A stretch of DNA of 64,000 nucleotides from Excoecaria cochinchinensis (taxonomy: Eukaryota > Streptophyta > Magnoliopsida > Malpighiales > Euphorbiaceae): the NCBI GenBank assembly GCA_947683425.1, contig CANTUQ010000101.1, positions 28,357,001 through 28,421,000 of the forward strand. The letters are read 5' to 3'. The notes under the pieces are model-generated. The model did no database searches, was not told the DNA's origin, and was given only the letters and a program-made list of their open reading frames with translations. The position numbers were made by a program, and so were the translations under genes. Shown piece by piece: positions 11,538-22,256 of the stretch. Each line of letters opens with the position of its first letter. The first letter of the stretch is position 1.

Positions 11538-11549
11538 GCTCTGATACCA
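11538..11549 (-). promoter_or_regulatory. Primer binding site (initiator tRNA-Met) of the copia fragment
   Basis: On the minus strand TGGTATCAGAGC, the standard complement of plant initiator tRNA-Met 3' end, lies two bases inside the LTR. It fixes the orientation and the inner LTR boundary. Confidence 0.9.
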
Positions 11550-11551
11550 AA

Positions 11552-12016
11552 TGTTGGCAAATATAAATTTGCCTAGAAAATGAATTTTAATATCCAAATA
11601 CACTCACAATTTTATTGATAAAAAAAAAACACAAATTTTACAAGTACAAACTCACATTACAAAACACTCACAACCCAAAATCCGTTATGCGTAAGCTTGT
11701 TGAAGCTAACCACCCAAAACCCTTCTCTCAAATTTAGCTTGCTAATTATATTTTTTTTTTATGGCCAAATGCATGGCCATATATATAAGAAAGTTGAGGC
11801 AGTTCACCTTGTTGGGTGACAACATATGCCAACTAAGGTGTAGTTGGCCTTAGCTCTTACATATTCAAGTTCAAATTGGGACCAAGTCAAATACTACCAA
11901 TTTACAACTAAGTATTCAAATCCAAATTTACTTAGTATTTGACCAAGTCAAATACAACCCATTTACAACTCATTAACCTCTAGAAATTTCCACTAAATCA
12001 AGTTTAATTTCTAACA
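11552..12016 (-). mobile_element. 5' LTR of the copia fragment (reverse strand)
   Basis: Read on the minus strand, 465 bp run from TGTTAGAAATTAAACTTG to ...TTTGCCAACA, so the termini are TG...CA. The primer binding site follows. A TATA-like CTTATATATATGG is at about 11777-11790. The base next outside (12017) continues TATTC, which does not match the bases flanking the gypsy LTR at 3029-3033. Confidence 0.88.
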
Positions 12017-13172
12017 TATTCCCTAAAGAATTACTTTAAAGAATATCATCAGTGATTATATAGATAATTTTAGTGTGTATAAAATAATTGTGTGTATATA
12101 AGAGAAGAAAATTTTAGAACTTATATCTAGAATATGCCTTAAAATATTTCCTTTAAATAAGAGAGAGTCTCATGTTACCCCCTCATTGGGACATTGGAGA
12201 TTACCGTTATTATGTATAGAGGGACAATTGACTTTAGCAATGTTTTAAAAATCGAGTTGACTCGGCAGGTGAAACCGGTTCAACCGCGTAACAAAATTGG
12301 TTTGATCTAACATGAAAATAAAAATATGCAAAAAATCAGGTTGGATGGAAAATTATTGAACCGGCTCAGACTTGGGAGGCTTTTTTTTAAAAGAAAAATT
12401 CCCACAACCCCTCAAATATATTTTTATAATCCGGATTATTAGTTGTTGTATATTTTTTAGTTAAAAATTTATATTTGATAATAAAATCAATTTAATTTAA
12501 CATTAGACTTGATAAAATTGAAAATTATATAAAATTGTTTCCACTATATTTTTATTTTATACTTTTTAGATATTTAATAACTATATAATTTAAATGTAAT
12601 GAAATAATAAGAAGGAAATGAAGATGAATATGACAAATATAAAAGCAATATCTTTGGGTAATTTCATAAAAATAAATTTTATAATTGAAATTAAAATTAA
12701 AAAATTTATAAATTTAAAAATGCATTTTCCTTATAAATCCAGTTGTAATATTTAATCTTTTATTATTATTGCTAAAAAAGTAGTAAAATAAATTAAGAAA
12801 AATTAATATATTGATATTTGATAATTAATAGATTATTTAAATATATTTTTTATATAACATATTTTTAGTTTTTTATAAATAATTGTATTTAAAAAAAATA
12901 AAAATTTCGAATCAATCCGGTTTAATCAATTAATTCGTGACTCAATTGTTAACCCGAATGGATATTGGATCTAGTTTTGAAAACATTGACTCGAGGAAGA
13001 CTATTGTGGGACCATTATGGGAACCTATATTTTGGCACATATTAGACACCTTCACTTGTTTCCTTAAAATTATGCTTTTCAATTTTAAAAAAGGAAATTC
13101 CAATTTACTCCTAATATTTTATTAGAAGTGCGTACTTAACATTTATTTTGGATTTGACTTGCTCTTAACATT
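12017..13172. other. AT-rich intergenic DNA with a probable old inverted-repeat element
   Basis: No gene is seen. At about 12238-12990 the ends look like imperfect inverted repeats (CAATGTTTTAAAAAT at the left, GTTTTGAAAACATTG at the right), with internal GACTCGG and AACCGGTT words near each end and a very AT-rich middle. This suggests an old non-autonomous DNA element, but I could not find a convincing target duplication. Confidence 0.4.
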
Positions 13173-13333
13173 TTATTATATGGGACTTTTTTATAAATAA
13201 TGCATTTTAAAATATTAATTTGATTTTTGGGGTGTTTTAAAAATTATTTAGGGAATTGGGGTGTATTTTATTTCCGCAACAGACTGTTGCGGAAATGTCA
13301 GTCTGATTCCGCAACAGTCTGTTGCGGAATCAG

Positions 13334-13373
<40 letters not shown>

Positions 13374-13711
13374 ATCATGGAAAGCTGGCTTTCCATGAGG
13401 AAAGCCAGCTTTCCTCACCTAAACCGGCAGCCTAGGATAGGCTGCCGGTTACCCACCCCACCCCCATTCTATTCTTTTTTTTTTTTTTTTATAAAATATA
13501 TATTAATTTGAATTTAACTTTTTCCTATTAATGTATAAAAAATTATTTTTCTAACTTAATTTGGTAAATAACATAAAAAAAATTGTAACTCAATAATAAT
13601 TTATTAAAATATAAAATTAGTAATATTTTGTATAATTAAAATAATTTAAAATAAAAATAATGCATTCATTATATATATAATAAAAATTAAATAATATTTT
13701 TATTTTAATAA

Positions 13712-13746
<35 letters not shown>

Positions 13747-13751
<5 letters not shown>

Positions 13752-13974
13752 GGTGAGCATGGTCGGTTAAACGGTCCATTAGCCCCAATCTATTAATCAG
13801 TCCATTAATGTCGGTTTTTTGAAATTTCAGTCCATTAACCAGTCTATTACCGATGGACTGGTTAACCAATAGTAATGGACTGGTTAATGGATTGAAATTT
13901 CAAAAAATCGACATTAATGGACTGGTTAATAGACTGGGCCTAATGGACCGGTTAACCGACCATGCTCACCCCTA
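13747..13974. mobile_element. hAT-like foldback in (TA)n, first copy
   Basis: A near-palindromic 228-bp unit starts TAGGGGGTGAGCATGGTCGG and ends CCGACCATGCTCACCCCTA. Its interior is made of CAGTCCATTAA/TTAATGGACTG words that fold on themselves. It lies inside a TA microsatellite, so no target duplication can be recognised. Its termini resemble those of the MITE at 3707-4208. Confidence 0.7.
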
Positions 13975-14857
13975 TATATATATATATTATTTTATTAAAA
14001 TAAAAATATTATTTAATTTTTATTATATATATAATGAACGCATTATTTTTATTTTAAATTATTTTAATTATACAAAATATTACTAATTTTATATTTTAAT
14101 AAATTATTATTGAGTTACAATTTTTTTTATGTTATTTACCAAATTAAGTTAGAAAAATAATTTTTTATACATTAATAGGAAAAAGTTAAATTCAAATTAA
14201 TATATATTTTATAAAAAAAAAAAAAAAAAGAATAGAATGGGGGTGGGGTGGGTAACCGGCAGCCTATCCTAGGCTGCGGTTTAGGTGAGGAAAGCTGGCT
14301 TGGAAAGCCAGCTTTCCATGATATTTAAAAAAAAAAAAATAAATAAATAAATAAATAAATTCTGATTCCGCAACAGACTGTTGCGGAATCAGACTGACAT
14401 TTCCGCAACGGTCTGTTGCGGAAATAAAACACACCCCAATTTTCTAAATAATTTTTAAAACACCCCAAAAATCAAATTAATATTTTAAAATGCATTATTT
14501 ATAAAAAAGTCCCAAAGCTGGCTTTCCAAGCCAGCTTTCCTCACCTAAACCGGCAGCCTAGGATAGGCTGCCGGTTACCCACCCCACCCCCATTCTATTC
14601 TTTTTTTTTTTTTTTTTATAAAATATATATTAATTTGAATTTAACTTTTTCCTATTAATGTATAAAAAATTATTTTTCTAACTTAATTTGGTAAATAACA
14701 TAAAAAAAATTGTAACTCAATAATAATTTATTAAAATATAAAATTAGTAATATTTTGTATAATTAAAATAATTTAAAATAAAAATAATGCGTTCATTATA
14801 TATATAATAAAAATTAAATAATATTTTTATTTTAATAAAATAATATATATATATATA

Positions 14858-15084
14858 TAGGGGTGAGCATGGTCGGTTAACCGGTCCATTAGGCCCAGTC
14901 TATTAACCAGTCCATTAATGTCGATTTTTTGAAATTTCAATCCATTAACCAGTCCATTATTATTGGTTAACCAGTCCATCGGTAATAGACTGGTTAATGG
15001 ACTGAAATTTCAAAAAACCGACATTAATGGACTGATTAATAGATTGGGGCTAATGGACCGTTTAACCGACCATGCTCACCCCTA
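14858..15084. mobile_element. hAT-like foldback in (TA)n, second copy (inverted)
   Basis: This is the reverse complement of the 13747-13974 unit with only scattered differences. It again sits in a TA tract at the centre of a MULE foldback. Its inverted orientation supports duplication of the whole surrounding element rather than two independent insertions. Confidence 0.7.
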
Positions 15085-16213
15085 TATATATATATATATA
15101 TATATTATTTTATTAAAATAAAAATATTATTTAATTTTTATTATATATATAATGAATGCATTATTTTTATTTTAAATTATTTTAATTATACAAAATATTA
15201 CTAATTTTATATTTTAATAAATTATTATTGAGTTACAATTTTTTTTATGTTATTTACCAAATTAAGTTAGAAAAATAATTTTTTATACATTAATAGGAAA
15301 AAGTTAAATTCAAATTAATATATATTTTATAAAAAAAAAAAAAAAAAGAATAGAATGGGGGTGGGGTGGGTAACCGGCAGCCTATCCTAGGCTGCCGGTT
15401 TAGGTGAGGAAAGCTGGCTTTCCTCATGGAAAGCCAGCTTTCCATGATATTTAAAAAAAAAAAAAATTCTGATTCCGCAACAGACTGTTGCGGAATCAGA
15501 CTGACATTTCCGCAACAGTCTGTTGCGGAAATAAAATACACCCCAATTCCCTAAATAATTTTTAAAACACCCCAAAAATCAAATTAATATTTTAAAATGC
15601 ATTATTTATAAAAAAGTCCCTTATTATATTCCATTAATTTTTCAATTTTATGTTCTTCACTTTTTTTTTTTTTCCAAAATTTATTTTTTTCTCTAAAATT
15701 ATGTTAAAAATTTATGAAATTACCCCAAAGTATTTCTACCGATTCGCTAATATCAATTAAAGCGCTACTGCTCTATACTAAAAGTTTTATAAATATCCCA
15801 AGTGAACTACGTGGAGATCTTAAAATTTTTTTCTAAATATTCTAAATAACCCTATAATTCCAACTAAAATAATTTTAAAAAATAGCACAAAATATACTCG
15901 CTTTGATTAGTATCAGAGTCTTGATAAAAATATTTTGGAGTAATTTTATAGGTTATTGGATGTAATTTAAAATGAAAAATAATTTTTTTAAACAAAATAA
16001 ATTGAATTGGGGTAATAAAATAAAATTGAAAAATTAAGAGAATATGAATGAGTATTTTAGTATCTAATATCAAAAAAATAAGGATAAATTAGCTTCAAAA
16101 TAAATGTTAAAAAGTAAATCAACTATTTCAACAAAATGTTAGTAAAGAATCAGAATCATCTCCTTTTTTATGTCAATTTATTATAAGATAACTATAGAAA
16201 TAGAAATTTATAT

Positions 16214-17070
16214 GGCTTAATACATAAATTGGCACTTCAACTTGAAACTATTTTTCATTTAAATACTTGAATTAAATCAATAACTTAATAAATACCTTAA
16301 TTAAGAGAAAAATAAATACTTAAATCATTATTGATGAAGTCATAAAGAAAAGGAGGAGAGTGTGTTTCAAACGCGCTTATGTGTGAAGTATACCCAATCA
16401 AATATTGACACTTTGCAATGATTGTGCAAAACCCCGAAATCCCACCGTTTCAGAAACAAAGGCTTTCCTTCACTGTTTCCCTCTTTTCTCTTAAGCCACC
16501 TGCTCTGGTCTCTCTCTCTCTCTACAAATTCATAATCAATGGCAGAGAAAAGCACAAACCCATCAATTATGGAGCCATCATTGATAGCGGAGTTGGGATG
16601 ACCAAAGCAGGTAAATTAGAAACTGCATAAATTAATTAGATTCTTAGTTTTTCTTATTATGTTTTGATTGAATCTGTAATTATGTTTGTTAGAATTGGTG
16701 AACAATCTGGGTACAATTGCAAAGTCTGGTACAAAGGAATTGGCTTTCCTTCTCTTTTAATTTCCACATCTCCCTTTCCTTGTTCAGCTTGCTTGACCTT
16801 TTTTTCTTTTTTTTACTCTTTTAGTTTCCTTTTCTTTTTTCTGTTTTAGATGGAAACAACTAAGCTATGGTGGAGGAGAAAAAAAAAAAAAGAAGAACAC
16901 AGATCACGCACTCCATTTCAAGTGAAAGAAGCACGTCCTGTGCCATGGCAGCATAAGTGTTTATCTTATATAATTTTAAGAAGTTTACGTGCTTAATTGG
17001 TCGTGTATTTAATTGAAGTGTCAAAATGAAAAATGATATTAAATTAGAGCGTCAATTTATATATTTGGCC
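16214..17070 (+). mobile_element. Pack-MULE carrying an HSP90 gene fragment
   Basis: The 857-bp element is flanked by a perfect 9-bp duplication, AATTTATAT, at 16205-16213 and 17071-17079. Its ends are imperfect inverted repeats: GGCTTAATACATAAATTG at the left, and GGCCAAATATATAAATTG reading inward from the right. Similarity continues inward for several tens of bases (ATTTTTCATTT on both sides). The interior carries a piece of an HSP90 gene, intron included. The paralogous copy B at about 23067-23075 has the empty site (AATGTATAT), which shows the insertion came after the duplication. Confidence 0.85.
16574..16748 (+). pseudogene. HSP90 N-terminal fragment captured in a Pack-MULE
   Basis: Translation of 16574-16610 gives AIIDSGVGMTKA, the HSP90 N-domain ATP-lid motif (DxGxG). 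A GTAAAT donor follows at 16611 and an AG acceptor at 16691-16692. 16693-16748 continues in frame as ELVNNLGTIAKSGTKE, the next conserved HSP90 block. Donor, acceptor and phase fit, so a genomic exon-intron-exon piece was captured, not a cDNA. Similarity ends at GTKE; nothing upstream of AIID is recognisably HSP90. The fragment is far too small for a working chaperone. The cytosolic or organellar parent cannot be told from so few residues. Confidence 0.85.
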
Positions 17071-17479
17071 AATTTATATTAACTAATTGAAGAATAGCAT
17101 TAGACCTGCGCGATAAGTGGAATAATATCAAAGGAAATTATTAGATTTCAGCAGTAGAGCTTGTTTTACGACATAAAACTATGTCAAGTCAGTTCTGTTA
17201 ATTCCACCGTTGCAGAAGTTTCCAACATGTACAGTTAACACAGAATGTTAAATCATAATTCCTTGAAAAGTTGGTACGCCAAAGCATTGAATTGTTATCT
17301 AAAACAGGGCTGAATATCACTAAGTCAATGCATATTATTAAACTTGAACAGTCATTGTTGGACATGCCTCACATAGCACCCCAGAAGAAAATTTAAAGGG
17401 GTGCAATCTTCCATGACGAGCTCAATCCTTGGCAGGATCAAATAACATATCAAGGTAGGTTTAAGGAAGAGATCAAGTT
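17071..17479 (-). other. 3' flank of the dead DAR2 copy
   Basis: No gene is seen. From about 17140 it matches the 3' flank of the intact copy (23547-23889), starting at GATTTCAGCAGTAGAGC, and probably holds the 3' untranslated region. Confidence 0.6.
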
Positions 17480-20400
17480 CTACAATGGAAAATCCCCTGT
17501 AAGCCGAATATGATCCAAGGTACGACGCAAGCCATACTTATTCACGGCAGCATTAGCAGCCCTGAACCCTCCCCCGTAAGCTGGGGAAGCATCATTTGCG
17601 ATTTGATGCATGAAAAACTCACCCAGTTTGTTCTCAACATTTGACTTTCCTCCTTTTTTTGAAGAGGATGATGATGACGAAGCTGTTGAAGTCGATGGCA
17701 ATACTTCTGATTCCAGCCACATGTATGAGAGCATTTGACAGATTCCTTCCTCTACCTCGGGATTAAGGTTACGGTAACCTATAATTACGAAAAATGAACA
17801 GAATTTTCAGCAAATTATTTCCATTGAAGAACAATCAGACGAGCAACTATTCTACCTTTAAGGCGCAACCACCCATGCATCAATTCATTGGCAAGGATAG
17901 CACCTGTTAGTAGTCTGCATCCAGCAAAGGAATTTATAAGTGACATTTTCCAAAGAAAGAATACAAAATTCACCTTAAGCAAGGAGTAGAGACATCAAAT
18001 TATGCATGAGTAGCCTGCCTCCAATCAGGAAATTCACAAATAAAATTATCTGAATATTTGTCCAACGCAGAGTTTAAACTGTTTAAATCAGTTGATTTTC
18101 TGTTTCGATAGATCTAATTATGAATGTCCCAACTCATTTGCTAAAATCCTTTAAGTTCAAGAATATACTATTTCTCTCTTGCCCCCCAAAATCCGCAAAT
18201 TAAAGACAGATATTAAATAGGAATTTTGTCAAGAAAGATTTTAGTGATCTGAAAGCATCTTCAAAATGTGCAAAGCAGGACCGCCAGTTTAATTGTTCTC
18301 CCAACTGGTCTAAGTAGATCTGCATCTCTTGAGAATGTCACAAAATTTACATTTCCAATACAAGGAATCCATCTTTCAACCCAGATGCAATGGACAAGAA
18401 ACTAAGCAGTGAAAATTTGCCTTTATTACCTTGGAAGACCATAAAGTACAAGAATAGCTATAACCTCACAACTTTTCCTAGTCAGCTTTTGTGGTTGGCT
18501 TCTGATACCAACTATTCGGTGACCACCGATTCTTGGCCTCCTTTGTATCTGCATATAATCAAAAAGAATAACGACAGAATGCAAAATCGTTATAAACTTG
18601 GTTCCACGCTCACAAACGACTAAGTCACAGAGTAAAGATGTCTGATGTCTTACACTGGTAACAGTCTGCTCTTCTGAAATGCATAGACCCCTTGTCACCG
18701 GCATGTGATGGTAGCCCTGGAAACAGAACTGTTTATTGAAAAGCCAGTGTCTTGAAAATATAAGTCTAAAGATAAAACCAAGAGATGATATATTACATTT
18801 TTCTCCCCAACAGTTGCTTCATTGAGTGCTTGTCTTTCAACAAGAAGCATGGGAATTTCCTGATCCAGTTTCATATTCATCCCTTCATAGTAGTCCCTGA
18901 TGGCATGGTAAAGGGGTTGACAGTCCCCAGTGTCGGTAATGGCAGATTCCATGCATTCTAAGCACAAGCTCCGTCCATCTTCCAAAGAATAATATCTTGC
19001 ATTCCAGGACTTCAGAAGAGAATATAATCAAAAAAAAAAAATGACAACAAGAAATGCTATGAGTAGACTAAATTAATTTTGATTCTCCAAACACTAAGAG
19101 ATAGACTGCTACACTAAGAAAGTACCTCCAAACGCTCACAACTACAGCATCGTGCTGTGTTGTCATGCTCATGAGATGGACAGTATTTTTGGGACCAAAA
19201 TGGATGGCATCTATACTCGATCAAACCAGCATCATTTGTTGGAATCTGAAAATTCGTAAAAATTTGAAAAGTTCACATATGTTGCACATTTTAGATGCCA
19301 TGTGAATATCAAGAATATGATTTTATTTAACAGAACATAAATCCCTCATCTGTAATTAATAATTGAAGATATTTTTTGAATTCAGAGATGGAATTTTATC
19401 CGGTCCAAAATTTTATTCTAAGAAGACAGTCAGTTCACAAGTGCTAATCCTCTGAGAAGCCAACACTGTAGATAGGCATCAGTTTTATTTTCTGACTCCA
19501 CAAGCAGGTTTGTAGAAAGAAAAAAAAAATCATGTACTTCATATATTGGAAATTAACATGTCGGACTACGAAATATTGCAAGAAAGTAGACAATAACAAC
19601 AAATATTTTTTTGTTCTCTTACATATTGGTGGCAGACTTCACATTTTGGATGAGTTAACTCTTTGAAACAAGACTTGTGATATGGATCTCAACCTGACAA
19701 AGAAAACTTGAATCAACAGAAAATGAAAATTGAGTCAACAGCTAGATCAAACAAAAGTTTAAACCCACTAACTGGATTTGCTTATTTCAATCAGCAACTT
19801 AAGATGGCATACCAGTAACATGATAGTATAACGAGTATGATAAATTAAAATTGACTTGAAGAAGAATAACTACCTCATTCTCAGTAATTGGGTAACCACA
19901 GGAAAAACATCTGAAGCACTCAGGATGAAAATATTTTCCCATATATCCCAAATAATTGCCATCAGCAATGTCACCATGGCAGCCGTCGCATAATCTGCAA
20001 GTTGCTGGTGTAAACATTCACTAGAATTGCAGGTACAACAAGGAAATAACTGAAATCAAATGTAAAGTAGGAGTTGCAAGTACCCAATTAGTAGATTCAG
20101 CTATTTAACTATGACTCAACTACTAACCTATAAACTCTGTGTTGTAGAGGTGCATGAGGAGGATTTCCTGATGAAATGGGGATATCCTGAAGTGGACCAT
20201 TGTTGTCTGTTCTCCAATTTTCTGGAAAATTGTCAATGTTCAATGCATGCTAGAGACAATCCAAGAATATCAAACCCTGATAAGGTTGAAAACCTACCAT
20301 CTGATTGCTTCTTCTTCTCATCAGCTCTAGGCCGCTCATCCTGATGAATCAGAATTAATTTATGAAATTTCCAAGCAACCAATTAACAAAAGTTTTAAAG

Positions 20401-21063
20401 TGCTATTGGACGGAATATATTAAGTGAACTTCTTACTTTTCAACATTTGTTTCCTGCTATTATGACTATGGAATGACAGAATCAATCTATGCACCAACAT
20501 ATTATGCAATGATGGTTAACAATGGATATGAACAAAATACTATCATACAGTGCATTTATTACAACATATTTTTAGCATCAGCTGTAAAATTATTATTTTT
20601 TTTATATTTGCAATATTTTGAAATTGTAACTGAAAAAATATGCTGTACCGGGAAATTCAGTTCTAATAAACTAAAGCAACAAAAGTGTATGTAGCATCCT
20701 ATAAACTATCTGCAGTACAATTGTAATATTTTTACTACAATTTTCCGTTCCTGCCTGTTGGTCACACCATGTGCTCCTCTTATATCTATATATATATATA
20801 CACGCACCACGCGATTGAATAAAAAAGAAAAATAAAAATTAGTATATGCCGGTCTGACAGAGTGCATGCGTGTATGTACATAAATATGATGAATGTAAAG
20901 CAAGTAATTAGAACTAAAAAGAAAATAGTACCAGAGAGGGAGCTGGAATCTGGAAATGAACACCACGAACTCCATGGGCAAGAGATAAAGGTTTCTCCTG
21001 CCCACCTTTCTCAGTAGAACGTATAAGCCGCGAAAATGAATGTATCCAGCTTCCCTTCACCAT
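17480..21063 (-). pseudogene. DAR2-like LIM peptidase paralogue, inactivated by a stop codon and loss of a zinc ligand
   Basis: Eleven exons can be placed with GT-AG borders: 20932-21063, 20298-20340, 20128-20221, 19874-19994, 19623-19706, 19126-19245, 18797-19009, 18654-18716, 18430-18548, 17856-17914 and 17480-17778. They total 1347 nt and stay in frame. Two lesions stand out. TGA at 19689-19691 replaces the Arg codon of GRDPYHK after FSLSG, cutting the product to about 135 residues within the LIM region. AAT at 17887-17889 turns the catalytic HELMH into NELMH. The first exon begins MVKGSWIHSFSRLIRS and differs strongly from the intact copy. Everything 3' of the LIM exon is nearly identical to the intact copy. 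A truncated LIM-only protein is possible but unproven. Confidence 0.88.
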
Positions 21064-21692
21064 CTTTACTTAATTCCCTTCACTGACTCAAACCAAATAA
21101 TAAAAGTTTTTTCTCTTTGCTTTTTGAGAAGGAATAAAACTTTCTGTAGATTGGAAAAAGAAAGGAAGCTTTATTAAGATAAGAAGATGCCTCCATTGCC
21201 AACCCAATACTTGAAGCAGAAAGCAAAGCGTTTCTTATTCAGAATCTACTGACTCAGAAATTCTTAAGATCACTCTGAATTAGCGATTGTAGGGGCGGTT
21301 ACCTCAAAAATTAGCCACGTATTACCAAACTCATTTAATTTTTATGTATCCATTTGTTAATATATCATTACAAAATCCATTTGTTAATATCTTCATATAT
21401 TTATATCCATATAATTACCTATTAATTAATACCTGAATTTAGATAAACATTATATGAATTTTAATAAAATAATAACTTATAAAACAACAAAAAAAATTAA
21501 AGCCATAATTTAGTAAATTTTTATATCTATATATTAGTAAAAATCTACCTATACAATTTATAAAAGTTATATATGGAGTGTGGTTGCAAAAAAAAACTTA
21601 TTAATTGTTTAAAGCAAGATTCAATTTTTCACTCACACCTATTATTTTAAATTATTTTTGAAATAAATGAATTTAAACAAAATGGGCATACT
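21064..21692. other. Upstream region of the dead DAR2 copy, then AT-rich DNA
   Basis: About 21064-21290 is the presumed 5' untranslated region and promoter of the inactive copy. The rest is AT-rich without recognisable genes or element ends. Confidence 0.4.
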
Positions 21693-22256
21693 TGGATATT
21701 CGTTATTCATAACGAAACATATAAATAGGTCGGATAGTAGGTATCCGAATTATTAAATTTTTACCTGATCCAAATCTGTGACGAATTTTCTTTTTAATAC
21801 CCAAACCCATCTCAACCCGTCTACAATTACCCATACCTTTAACAAACGGGACGGAGAGAATCGGATACTCTAAAAACCTCATTTCACTGTCATCCTATTG
21901 TAATTTTTATTGATCATGGATAAAATTATGTCTTATAACAATAAAAATTAATTTAAATAATAAATAGTATAAAAATAAAAATAGAAGTATTATTTTGAAA
22001 TAGAGGCGTCAACATTTTCATAATTCTAAGTTTGCATAAATTAATATACTCAAAAAATTAGTTAATTTTTGAGTTAAATTAATGGGAAACCATATGTAAT
22101 TTTTAATTGACTCATCTGCAAAATTACACTTTTTAAGTTTTTTATATCAATTTACATTAAATAAAGATTTTGCGAGAAAGAGAAAATAAAAAGAAATTAT
22201 TTTTGACAATGAAATAAATTGAAATAGGAGGATTGTGTGTTGGTGGCAAGAAGCAG
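21693..22256. repeat. Dispersed repeat of unknown class, copy 2
   Basis: Same family and orientation as 2463-3033, with small indels. Its right side stops at GGCAAGAAGCA and is followed at once by a MULE-type end (GGGACTTTTTTT). Copy 1 is broken at the equivalent base by the gypsy LTR. Confidence 0.7.

Larger units (their letters stand above)
13182..15620. mobile_element. Inverted dimer of a long-armed foldback MULE
   Basis: The unit starts GGGACTTTTTTATAAATAAT and ends with its inverse (...AAAAAAGTCCC). It is flanked by a perfect 9-bp duplication, TTATTATAT, at 13173-13181 and 15621-15629; 9 bp is the Mutator-class signature. Inside are four arms: two full foldback units joined head to head. 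13182-14513 is complete and ends in its own GTCCC. 14514-15620 begins abruptly in AAAGCTGGC and lacks that terminus. Each unit has a hAT-like palindrome at its middle. The arms contain short perfect hairpins (TTCCGCAACAG, GAAAGCTGGC and ACCGGCAGCCTAGG with their inverses) and a T-tract. No transposase is present, so it is non-autonomous. Confidence 0.85.
16003..20016. repeat. Segmental duplication, copy A (contains the dead DAR2 copy)
   Basis: Matches copy B (22893-26488) in order and orientation: a diverged AT-rich flank at 16003-16213, then exons, introns and 3' flank of the DAR2-like gene at about 17140-20016, nearly identical by eye including introns. Copy A differs by the Pack-MULE insertion at 16214-17070 and lacks roughly 430 bp present in copy B at about 23115-23545. 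Similarity stops just upstream of the LIM exon at about 20016. Confidence 0.85.

Noticed and set aside
3034..12016. A single mobile copia-gypsy hybrid element
   Set aside because: Outer 5-bp flanks do not match and the coding parts are badly decayed, so a deletion joint is the simpler reading.
13227..13511. Open frame with a poly-Phe run in the foldback MULE, repeated inverted at 15290-15575
   Set aside because: The reading comes from hairpins and T-tracts; frames differ between arms and there is no protein family signal.
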